From: Burkholderia gladioli
Lineage (GTDB): Bacteria; Pseudomonadota; Gammaproteobacteria; Burkholderiales; Burkholderiaceae
Reading direction: 5' to 3'
DNA: 5,363 nucleotides
Assembly: GCA_009914575.1 (NCBI GenBank)
Contig: WNEB01000128.1
Location: 1 to 5,363, forward strand
The stretch's first letter is position 1. Every line of letters begins with the position of its first letter. The notes beneath the pieces are model-generated. The model was not told the origin of the DNA and made no database searches. It worked only from the letters and a program-made list of their open reading frames with translations. A program made the position numbers and the translations under genes. Of this stretch, positions 1-5,131 are shown in pieces.

Positions 1-45
1 CAGGCGGCGCAAGGCTTTGCCTGGCCCGAGCCCTCAAGCGTGCTC

Positions 46-112
46 GTAGATTTCTCCGCATCAAGGGTTCGCTGCGCCGGGCTTCGCCCGCCCTTGACCC
101 GGAAAAATCCAC
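46..112 (-). repeat. Long imperfect inverted repeat, candidate structured RNA element
   Basis: The arms at 46-67 and 91-112 match as inverted copies at 18 of 22 positions. Three of the four mismatches turn into G-U wobbles in a minus-strand transcript, so 21 of 22 positions could pair there, leaving one G-G mismatch. In a plus-strand RNA the same sites would be A-C mismatches. The 23-nt loop contains a further hairpin, CGGGC-TTC-GCCCG (78-90). No U-tract follows on either strand, so it is not a standard intrinsic terminator. It lies about 140 nt downstream of the oxidoreductase stop. It could be a dispersed palindromic repeat, the end of a mobile element or a structured RNA; I do not recognise the family. 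The symmetry is seen directly; the function is unknown. Confidence 0.6.
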
Positions 113-160
113 CCACTCGAAATTCAAGAGAGGCAAAAATATCGGAATCGCGAAGCTCGT

Positions 161-176
161 TTCGGCGATTGCCGAA
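161..176 (-). terminator. Hairpin downstream of the oxidoreductase gene, possible weak terminator
   Basis: TTCGGC-GATT-GCCGAA is a perfect 6-bp stem with a 4-nt loop, 75 nt beyond the stop codon of the minus-strand oxidoreductase. On that strand the only T-run (plus-strand AAAAA around 136-140) comes about 20 nt after the stem, too far for a classical intrinsic terminator. It may only stabilise the 3' end or assist another mode of termination. Confidence 0.3.
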
Positions 177-251
177 GTAAACGGCGGGACAGGCGGGGCG
201 GTCCTACGAAGCGCGCCAGGCGGGCGTTCGCCGAACCGCGGGGCGGCGCGC

Positions 252-1490
252 TCAGGCCGCCGGCATGCGCGCCTGCAACGGCACGCTGAGGTCTTCGAGC
301 TGTTCGCGCGTGAGCGTCACGTCGGTCGCGATCAGCGCGCGGCCCTGCACGTATTCCTTGGTCGCGTTGACGGCGTCGAGCGCGATCACGCGGCCGCCGC
401 GCAGATACAGCACGGTGAACGCGCGGGCCGCCACGTCGCCGCGCACGGCCACCTCGTCGTAGCCGTCGGGAATCCCGGCCATCATCTGGATGCGCAGGTC
501 GTACTGAGTCGACCAGAACCACGGCACGCCCGGCTTCGACCGCGGCTTGCCGACGATCGACGCAGCCACGATCTGCGCGTGTTCGAGCGCATTGGGCACG
601 CTCTCGATGCGCAGCGCGCCGCCCGTCACGAGCGGATGCGCGCGCAGCGCGCAATCGCCGATCGCGTAGACATCGGGCAGGCTGGTGCGGCACTGCTCGT
701 CCGCCACCACGCCGTTGCCGCCCTGCGCACCCGCGTCGAGCAGGCCCTGCACGGTCGGCACGATGCCGATGCCGGCGATCACCACGTCGGCGGCGATCGA
801 GCGACCGTCGGCCAGCTCGACAGCCGAAACTCGACCGTCCTGCCCCTTCAGCGCCGTGACCTGCGCGCCCGTGACGATCTCCACGCCGCGCCCGCGATGC
901 TCGCCTTCGATGAACGCGGACAGCGCCGCGCCGGCCACGCGCGCGAGGAGACGATCCTGCGCCTCGATCACCGTCACCTGCACGCCGCCGAGCTTGGTCA
1001 GCGACGCGGCCGCTTCGAGGCCGACATAGCCGCCGCCGACGATCGCGACATGCTTGCGCCCGGCCAGATCGGCCTTCAGGCCGTCGATGTCGTGCTTGCC
1101 GCGAATCACGTGCACGCCGGCCAGCGTCGCGCCTTCGCAGGCGAGACGGCGCGGCGAGCCGCCCGCGGCCCACACCAGCTTGCGATAGCCGAGCAGCGTG
1201 CCGTCGGCCAGACGCACGCGGTGCGCGTCCGGTTCGATCGCCTCGACGCGCTGCGACAGGCGCACGTCGATATTGCGTTCGAGCCAGGCCTCGGCGGTGC
1301 GGAAGCGGATCTGCTCGCCGCCGCGCTCGCCCGTGAAGTAATCTTTGGTCAGCGGCGGTCGCTCGTAGGGCAGTTCGGCCTCGTCGGACAGCAGCGCGAC
1401 GCTGCCCTCGAAACCGGCCTTGCGCAGTTCGGCCGCGTAATTCGCACCCGCGTGCCCGGCCCCGACGATCACCACATCCAATACGTCCAT
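252..1490 (-). CDS. NAD(P)H-dependent FAD oxidoreductase, ferredoxin (rhodocoxin/putidaredoxin) reductase family
   Basis: The 412-residue protein has the size and order of single-component ferredoxin reductases that pass electrons from NAD(P)H through FAD to a small iron-sulfur partner feeding an oxygenase or P450. Visible motifs: FAD-binding GAGHAG at 10-15; PYERPPLTKDYFTG at 41-54, typical of the family; NAD-binding GGGYVG at 152-157 with an acidic residue (E176) ending the next strand, which suggests NADH over NADPH; second FAD motif DVYAIGDCA at 273-281 with D279; and a C-terminal reductase domain from about 320 (PGVPWFWSTQYDL). There is no redox-active Cys-x4-Cys pair, so it is not a disulfide reductase. 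The ATG at 1490 is preceded by AGAGGA five bases upstream. No ferredoxin or oxygenase gene is in the window, so the partner is unknown. The frame is intact, unlike the gene upstream. The family is secure; the precise substrate is not. Confidence 0.93.
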   Translation of the reverse strand: MDVLDVVIVGAGHAGANYAAELRKAGFEGSVALLSDEAELPYERPPLTKDYFTGERGGEQIRFRTAEAWLERNIDVRLSQRVEAIEPDAHRVRLADGTLLGYRKLVWAAGGSPRRLACEGATLAGVHVIRGKHDIDGLKADLAGRKHVAIVGGGYVGLEAAASLTKLGGVQVTVIEAQDRLLARVAGAALSAFIEGEHRGRGVEIVTGAQVTALKGQDGRVSAVELADGRSIAADVVIAGIGIVPTVQGLLDAGAQGGNGVVADEQCRTSLPDVYAIGDCALRAHPLVTGGALRIESVPNALEHAQIVAASIVGKPRSKPGVPWFWSTQYDLRIQMMAGIPDGYDEVAVRGDVAARAFTVLYLRGGRVIALDAVNATKEYVQGRALIATDVTLTREQLEDLSVPLQARMPAA

Positions 1491-1495
1491 GCTTT

Positions 1496-1501
1496 TCCTC
1501 T
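1496..1501 (-). promoter_or_regulatory. Ribosome binding site of the oxidoreductase
   Basis: The minus strand reads AGAGGA, ending five bases before the ATG at 1490. It is the clearest Shine-Dalgarno sequence in the window and fixes this start, which leaves only nine residues before the FAD-binding glycines, as expected for the family. Confidence 0.75.
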
Positions 1502-1522
1502 GTTCGGTGGTTGCTTCGCGCC

Positions 1523-1553
1523 GGCCGGGCGCGGCGTTTCAAACGCTCCGGCC
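1523..1553. promoter_or_regulatory. Nested palindrome upstream of the oxidoreductase, operator or hairpin
   Basis: The core is GCGTTT-C-AAACGC (1534-1546), a perfect 13-bp dyad with a one-base centre. It sits inside a second dyad, GGCCGG (1523-1528) against CCGGCC (1548-1553). The core lies about 44-56 bases upstream of the oxidoreductase ATG, in the 147-bp gap below the broken HAD gene. A single-base centre suits a protein-binding operator better than an RNA loop, but the outer arms could also make a hairpin ending the HAD transcript. No T-run follows on the minus strand. The symmetry is observed; the role is inferred. Confidence 0.4.
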
Positions 1554-1637
1554 TGGCCGCCCGCGATTCGGCGACCGAGAGTATCGCCGTTCGCCACGCC
1601 AGCGGCAACGGGTGGACCGCTCGGTCGGCCCGCGCGC

Positions 1638-2362
1638 TCAGGCCTCGTCGTCGATCGTAAGCCCCAGCGCCACCGCCAATTGCTTCGAAGTCCGCACGAT
1701 CTGCGCGGCGGCGGGATAGAGGCTCGCATCGCTGCCCGCCTCGAGCCAGGCCGCCACGCGCATGCCGGTCGCCACGCCGGACTTCGCGCCGAGCGGGCTG
1801 TCTTCCACCACCACGGCCTGCGCCGGCGTCACGCCGAGCCGTTCGGCGGCGAGCAGATAGCCGTCCGGTGCGGGCTTGCCCGCCGTCACGTCGTGCGCGC
1901 AGACCGCCACCGTCAGATATACGCCGAGCGCCAGCTCGGCGATGCCCGATTCGAGCGTGTTGCGCGCCCCGCGTTCGACACCACGGCCTGATACTACAGG
2001 CCCACGCGCTGCGCCGCACGGCACAGGGCAAGCGCCCCCTCGCGCGCGCGCAATTGCCCGAGGCTCGCGATTAACGTCTCGAACCGCACCTGCGACCACG
2101 TCGCGAAATCGAACGTGCGGCCGTAGCGCTCGACGCAGAACTCGTACGTGGCGCGGCCGGTCATGCCGAAGGTCTGCGCGTGCAGCGCGTGGTCCGGCTC
2201 CTCGCCGAAATGGCGCAGCGCGGCCACGAGCGACGCGTAATGCAACGGCTCGCTGTCGGACAGCGTGCCGTCCATGTCCCACAGAATCGCGCGATACGGC
2301 GGCGGTGCATCGGACGTGGCGGCGGCATCGGCGGGGCGGACGGACTGGTCGGAATCGGGCAT
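1638..2362 (-). pseudogene. HAD-superfamily (subfamily IA, beta-PGM-like) phosphatase, broken by a stop and a frameshift
   Basis: The 5' part (2362-1997) encodes 122 residues with HAD motif I DMDGT (D29, D31) followed by SEPLHY, typical of HAD-IA hydrolases and phosphomutases with a helical cap. A TAG at 1994-1996 interrupts it. Reading on in the same frame gives YQAVVSNAGR, which contains the expected motif II serine. The frame must then shift (net +2 or -1 near 1962-1967, within GCGCGC) to continue as NTLESGIAEL, then motif III AGKPAPDGYL and motif IV VVEDSPLGAKSG, ending at 1638. All four HAD motifs are therefore present but spread over two frames. The repaired protein would be about 240 residues, normal for the family. 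Such enzymes dephosphorylate small sugar phosphates or phosphoglycolate; the substrate cannot be read here. The ATG at 2362 has no clear Shine-Dalgarno. A remnant product stopping at residue 122 would lack motifs II-IV. Confidence 0.87.
1985..2002. other. Lesion site in the HAD gene: GGCCTG/CAGGCC dyad around the TAG
   Basis: The premature TAG (minus strand, 1994-1996) lies in a 6-nt spacer between perfect 6-bp inverted arms, GGCCTG (1985-1990) and CAGGCC (1997-2002). HAD-IA proteins often read G-L-P-Q-A here; the observed codons read G-L-stop-Y-Q-A. A small replacement or insertion at the hairpin tip would explain one extra codon and the stop. This mechanism is an inference and depends on comparison with an intact homologue. 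Confidence 0.4.
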
Positions 2363-2434
2363 GGCGGCAGGCGGATGAAGGAGAACGAAGGTGCGGGCCA
2401 GTCGATTGCGTGCGCAACGTATACAGCGGCCTCG

Positions 2435-2440
2435 ATTGTA
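2435..2440 (-). promoter_or_regulatory. Possible -10 element for the HAD gene
   Basis: The minus strand reads TACAATCG, one mismatch from the TATAAT consensus, about 70 bases upstream of the HAD ATG. No good -35 is seen at 16-18 bp, which is common in high-GC beta-proteobacteria. A 12-bp near-palindrome TTGCG-TG-CGCAA (2406-2417) lies just downstream of the implied start site and could be an operator. Confidence 0.35.
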
Positions 2441-2599
2441 GAACGCGGCGCGAACCGGCGCGGGCGCGCCGTCCGGATGGCTCGCTCGCGGGCGGGCCCG
2501 GGCCGCCCCGCCGAGACAGCCGCCTGGCGGGCAAACGATCCGAAAAAGCGCGCGCCTGGCCGACGGCGCGCGAGCAGGTTTTGATCCCGCCCCGTTTCG

Positions 2600-2610
2600 C
2601 CCCCCCCCCC
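2600..2610. repeat. 11-C homopolymer
   Basis: An uninterrupted run of eleven cytosines follows TTTCG and precedes GCGCCC. Such tracts slip during replication and are also prone to sequencing length error. It lies about 250 bases upstream of the hydrolase start, outside any gene, so a length change would act, if at all, through promoter spacing. Confidence 0.85.
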
Positions 2611-2707
2611 GCGCCCTCTCCGCGACAAACCGCCCCTTGCAAACGCTTATTACTACAAAATCTTAGAACAATCTCGACGATCATTCCGGGCCCGTCAAGC
2701 ACGCGTA

Positions 2708-2737
2708 AAATTCAAATAATCACAATAAATTCAAATA
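2708..2737. repeat. Direct repeat AAATTCAAATA, two copies
   Basis: The 11-mer AAATTCAAATA occurs exactly at 2708-2718 and 2727-2737, with starts 19 bases apart, close to two helical turns, so a protein could bind both copies on one face of the DNA. It is in the AT-rich island upstream of the hydrolase and overlaps the possible -10 TAAAAT (2706-2711). Given the AT-rich setting, chance similarity is possible. Confidence 0.45.
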
Positions 2738-2856
2738 GTTACGACAAATTTAGGTGCGCCGCGAGCGGCCCTTTCCCCGCTGTCGTTTTTTTGCACCCGG
2801 TGGGCATATCAGGGAAATCCATTATCATTGCGCCCGGAACCATTCAAAAATTGATC

Positions 2857-3714
2857 GTGAACCCCGTCGCTTCTCTCGCCGCACCTGCTTCGCTGGACCT
2901 GCCCGGTCCCGGTCCCGGTCCCGTCATCAAGATGCCTTACGTCCGGACGGGCGAAGGCGACATCGTCGTGTTCGTGCACGGCTCGCTGTGCGACTTCCGA
3001 TTCTGGCAACCGCAGCTCGCCGGCCTCGCCACACAGTTCACCTGCATCGCGCCGAGCCTGACGCATTACTGGCCGGTCGAGGCGTCGGACGATCTGCCCG
3101 CCTTCAGCGTCAGCAACCACGCCAATCAGGTCGGCGCGTTCCTGCGCGGGCTCGATGCCGGCGCCGTGCATCTGGTCGGGCACTCGCGCGGCGGCAGCGT
3201 CGCGTTCCAGGTGGCGCTGCGCTTCCCGGAACTGGTGCGCTCGCTCACGCTGTGCGATCCGGGCGGCACGCTGACCGGCATCGAATCGTCCACGCCCACC
3301 ACGCTCTCGCTCGAAACCAAGCGCCTGCGCACGCGCGCCGTGTCGCTGATCGCCAGCGGCGAAGTGGATGCGGGCCTCGAACTGTTCGTCGATTCCGTCA
3401 GCCGCGCCGGCTCCTGGCAAAAGAGCCCGCAAGGTTTCCGCACGATGACCACCGACAATGCGCGCACGCTGTCGATGCAGCTGCGCGACCCGCTGCCGGC
3501 GTTCTCGGTCGACGTGGCCAGCCGCATCGCCTGCCCGGCGCTGATGATCGACGGCGAGAAGAGCCCGAAGCCGTATCGCGAGAACGCCGCCGCGCTGGCC
3601 GGCTGGATCGCCGGTGCGTCGCAGGTCACGATCGAAGGTGCCTCGCACGGCATGAACATGGCGCGCCCGAGCGCGTTCAACCGCCACCTGGCGGCATTTC
3701 TTCAGAACGTTTAA
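2857..3714 (+). CDS. Alpha/beta-fold hydrolase
   Basis: About 285 residues, the normal length for a single-domain alpha/beta hydrolase. Seen in order from the GTG at 2857: FVHGS at 39-43 (oxyanion loop), the nucleophile elbow GHSRGGS with Ser110, a late strand LMIDGEKS (D232 and E234 are candidate catalytic acids), and SHGMN with His264 as the likely catalytic histidine. There is no signal peptide or membrane segment, so it should be cytosolic. The set matches serine hydrolases acting on esters or C-C bonds; substrate unknown. The start is uncertain: neither GTG 2857 nor the in-frame ATG at 2932 (residue 26, just before the conserved MPYVRTGEGD) has a clear Shine-Dalgarno. I prefer 2857 because the protein-like sequence NPVASLAAPASLDLPG begins there. 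Residues 17-22 are GPGPGP, from a hexanucleotide repeat. The frame is intact. A hairpin with a T-run follows it, so it is probably transcribed alone. Confidence 0.88.
   Translation: MNPVASLAAPASLDLPGPGPGPVIKMPYVRTGEGDIVVFVHGSLCDFRFWQPQLAGLATQFTCIAPSLTHYWPVEASDDLPAFSVSNHANQVGAFLRGLDAGAVHLVGHSRGGSVAFQVALRFPELVRSLTLCDPGGTLTGIESSTPTTLSLETKRLRTRAVSLIASGEVDAGLELFVDSVSRAGSWQKSPQGFRTMTTDNARTLSMQLRDPLPAFSVDVASRIACPALMIDGEKSPKPYRENAAALAGWIAGASQVTIEGASHGMNMARPSAFNRHLAAFLQNV
2905..2922 (+). repeat. GGTCCC hexanucleotide repeat, three copies
   Basis: Three perfect tandem GGTCCC units in frame encode Gly-Pro-Gly-Pro-Gly-Pro in the N-terminal segment of the hydrolase. The unit is a multiple of three, so copy-number changes would lengthen or shorten the linker without breaking the frame. 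Confidence 0.8.
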
Positions 3715-3747
3715 GCAGCGCTGCCTCGCAGTCCTGCCCAACACGGT

Positions 3748-3778
3748 CGGCTTCCGACTTCGTCGGGCCGGTCGTTTT
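3748..3778 (+). terminator. Probable intrinsic terminator of the hydrolase gene
   Basis: CGGC (3748-3751) and CCGAC (3754-3758) pair with GTCGG (3762-3766) and GCCG (3767-3770) around a TTC loop, giving a 9-bp GC-rich stem with a 2-nt bulge. TTTT follows at 3775-3778. It begins 33 bases after the hydrolase stop. The T-run is short and four bases away, so termination may be partial. Confidence 0.5.
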
Positions 3779-3846
3779 GTCGTGGCGCGGCCGGATCGCG
3801 CCGCGCTTCGCGCGACGGACGGCGCGCGCAAGCCCGCGCGGCACGG

Positions 3847-3852
3847 TAGAAT
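3847..3852 (+). promoter_or_regulatory. Probable -10 element of the two-component operon
   Basis: TAGAAT, one mismatch from TATAAT, lies 40 bases upstream of the response regulator ATG at 3892, implying a leader of roughly 30 bases. No -35 is evident. The surrounding GGTAGAATCG resembles the TACAATCG before the HAD gene. Confidence 0.45.
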
Positions 3853-3865
3853 CGCCAACGATTCT
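3848..3865. promoter_or_regulatory. Perfect inverted repeat AGAATCG-N4-CGATTCT over the promoter
   Basis: Two 7-bp arms, AGAATCG (3848-3854) and CGATTCT (3859-3865), flank the spacer CCAA. The left arm overlaps the likely -10 and the right arm covers the expected transcription start, where a bound repressor would block initiation. OmpR-family regulators usually bind direct rather than inverted repeats, so another regulator, or a small 5' leader hairpin, is as likely as autoregulation. The symmetry is certain; the role is inferred. Confidence 0.5.
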
Positions 3866-3891
3866 TATTTGCATCCTCTCGCGGCACCGCC

Positions 3892-4578
3892 ATGCGTATC
3901 CTCGTCGTCGAAGACGACCCCGACATCCTCGCCAACATCTCCGGCCATCTGGGCAACCGCGGCTATATCGTCGACTGCGCGTTCGACGGCCTGCAGGGCT
4001 ATGCGCTCGCCACCGCGCACGAATTCGACCTGATCGTGCTCGACCTGATGCTGCCGCGGCTCGACGGCTACAGCCTGTGCCGCAAGCTGCGCGAGGAAGC
4101 GCGGCTGGAAACGCCGGTGATCATGGTGACAGCGCGCGACACGCTCGGCGCCCGCCTCGAAGGGTTCGACGCGGGCGCCGACGATTACCTCGTCAAGCCG
4201 TTCGCGCTGGCCGAACTGGCCGCGCGCGTGAAGGCACTGCTGCATCGCACGCGCCGCCCGGTCGCCCGCACGCTGCAGGTGGCGGACCTCGCCTACGACG
4301 TCGAAACGCGCACGCTGACGCGCAGCGGCGACACGCTGCGGCTGCCGCCCGCGCCGCTCAAGCTGCTGCAGATCCTCATGCAGGCCAGCCCGGCCGTGGT
4401 GCACCGCGCGCGGCTCGAAGAAGCGCTGTAGCTCGATTCGCCGCCCGACAGCGACAGCCTGCGCACGCACATCCACCTGATCCGCCAGGTGATCGACAAG
4501 CCGTACGGCGCGCCGCTGATGCGCACCGTGCACGGCATCGGCTATCAGCTCCAGGATCCGCAGCGTGTGGAACCCTAG
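3892..4578 (+). pseudogene. ColR-like OmpR-family response regulator with premature TAG
   Basis: The receiver domain spans residues 1 to about 118, with acidic pocket E7-D8-D9, phospho-acceptor D51 (VLDLMLP), T80 (MVTARD) and K102 (LVKPF), all present. A winged-helix DNA-binding domain starts near 127 (LQVADLAYDVETRTLTR). A TAG at 4429-4431 replaces codon 180, exactly where OmpR/ColR proteins have the conserved Trp of LEEALW-G-D, so TGG to TAG is the simplest change. The same frame then continues for 48 codons with PPDSDSLRTHIH, RQVIDKP and TVHGIGYQL, the recognition helix and wing of the family, to a natural TAG at 4576-4578. The truncated 179-residue product would be phosphorylatable but unable to bind DNA. 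ColR-like is my reading from the PDSDSLR-HIH---RQVIDKP signature; a related regulator is possible. The natural end overlaps the kinase start by 14 bases. No Shine-Dalgarno is obvious before the ATG. Confidence 0.88.
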
Positions 4579-5122
4579 GCGCACGCTCGCGCGCCAGCAG
4601 ATCCTCACCTACCTGCTGGTGGCGGTCGTGGTGGCCGCGCTGCTGTCGCTCGCGTCGCTGTGGGCCATCGATACGCTCGAAGTGCATCTGCAGCGCATCG
4701 ACATGGGCATGGCCGTCAACCGCATTCGCGACGAATACCTGAACGGGCGCAACGTCGGCCGCGAGGATCGCTTCTTTCACGGCGCGCCGGGCAGCAACGC
4801 GTTTCCGCCGTGGCTGCGCGCGCTGCCGCGGGGCTTCAGCAAGATCGAGCACGACGACCGCCAGTGGCACGCGATGGTCGACGATCAGGACGCCACACGA
4901 TAATTGCTGCTGCGCGACTACACCGAGTTCGAGCACCGGCAGCAGCGCTCGCACTGGATCGCCGTGGCCAGCATGGCCGGCGCGCTGATCCTCGCGGTCG
5001 TGCTCGGCGGCGCCATCACGCGGCGCTTCGTGCGGCCGCTGCTGCGGCTCGCCGCGCAGGTGGGCGAGCCGCCCGCGATGCCGCTGCAAACGCGCTTCGC
5101 CCACGAGTATCCCGACAACGAG
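4565..5122 (+). pseudogene. ColS-like sensor histidine kinase, N-terminal remnant with internal TAA, truncated by an IS
   Basis: It starts at GTG 4565 inside the end of the regulator gene, the usual translationally coupled arrangement. Residues 1-10 are basic, a membrane segment spans about 11-35 (ILTYLLVAVVVAALLSL), a periplasmic sensor loop about 36-129, a second membrane segment about 132-150 (IAVASMAGALILAVVLGGA), then RRFVRPLLRLA begins the cytoplasmic HAMP-like linker. A TAA at 4901-4903 replaces codon 113, between DDQDATR and LLLRDYTEFEHR; a Tyr codon (TAC/TAT) is the likely ancestor. Kinase-like sequence ends about HEYPDNE at codon 186. The dimerisation helix with the phospho-acceptor His and the ATP-binding domain are absent, replaced by IS sequence. 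A TTG at 4904, immediately after the stop, could allow reinitiation but would give no kinase. The gene is dead by two independent lesions. Confidence 0.85.
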
Positions 5123-5131
5123 AATCGGCGG

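Larger units (their letters stand above)
1..251. other. Non-coding left flank rich in small dyads
   Basis: No open frame here has a convincing start, ribosome binding site or recognisable protein motif. A minus-strand frame is open to the left edge (reads E-W-V-D-F-S-G-S-R, then becomes Arg/Ala-rich). A plus frame is open from base 1 to a TAA at 178-180 (contains V-D-F-S-A-S-R). The two resemble each other only because the inverted repeat at 46-112 is read from both sides. Other symmetry: AGGC-TTT-GCCT at 12-22, CAGGC (1-5) against GCCTG (19-23), and the hairpin at 161-176. Whether the leftmost bases belong to a gene or element outside the window cannot be told. Confidence 0.5.
2363..2856. 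other. Divergent intergenic region with C-tract and AT-rich island
   Basis: These 494 bases separate the HAD remnant from the hydrolase. The first part (to about 2640) is very GC-rich, with the TTGCG/CGCAA dyad and an 11-C homopolymer at 2600-2610. From 2641 to 2750 the GC content drops to roughly 35% by hand count, with a repeated AAATTCAAATA. No open frame here shows a start signal or protein motif. It probably carries the hydrolase promoter; a TAAAAT at 2706-2711 resembles a -10 but has no matching -35. Long open frames crossing this region are by-products of high GC. Confidence 0.6.

Noticed and set aside
1..120. Open frames on both strands at the left edge, both containing V-D-F-S-x-S-R
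   Set aside because: The likeness arises from the inverted repeat being read on both strands. Arg-rich composition and lack of a start signal argue against coding, though a partial gene from outside cannot be excluded.
579..1991. 470-codon plus-strand frame opposite the oxidoreductase
   Set aside because: Antisense shadow with His/Arg/Ala-rich composition and no recognisable domain.
124..2031. 635-codon open frame on the minus strand across the oxidoreductase and HAD gene
   Set aside because: Arg/Ala-rich composition without motifs; it overlaps the oxidoreductase, which has clear motifs and a ribosome binding site. It is a high-GC shadow frame.
1876..2856. Long N-terminal extension of the hydrolase frame
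   Set aside because: The sequence before about 2857 is low-complexity Arg/Pro/Ala, crosses the HAD gene on the other strand and the AT-rich promoter region, and has no hydrolase motif.
4429..4431. Programmed read-through or a special amino acid at TAG
   Set aside because: No selenocysteine-type or pyrrolysine context is seen, and neighbouring genes carry other stops and a frameshift, so decay is the simpler explanation.
3865..4608. 247-codon minus-strand frame opposite the response regulator
   Set aside because: Antisense shadow; the plus-strand regulator has all receiver residues in place.
2754..4742. 662-codon plus-strand frame spanning the hydrolase, regulator and kinase
   Set aside because: Arg/Ala-rich shadow of three genes recognised in other frames.
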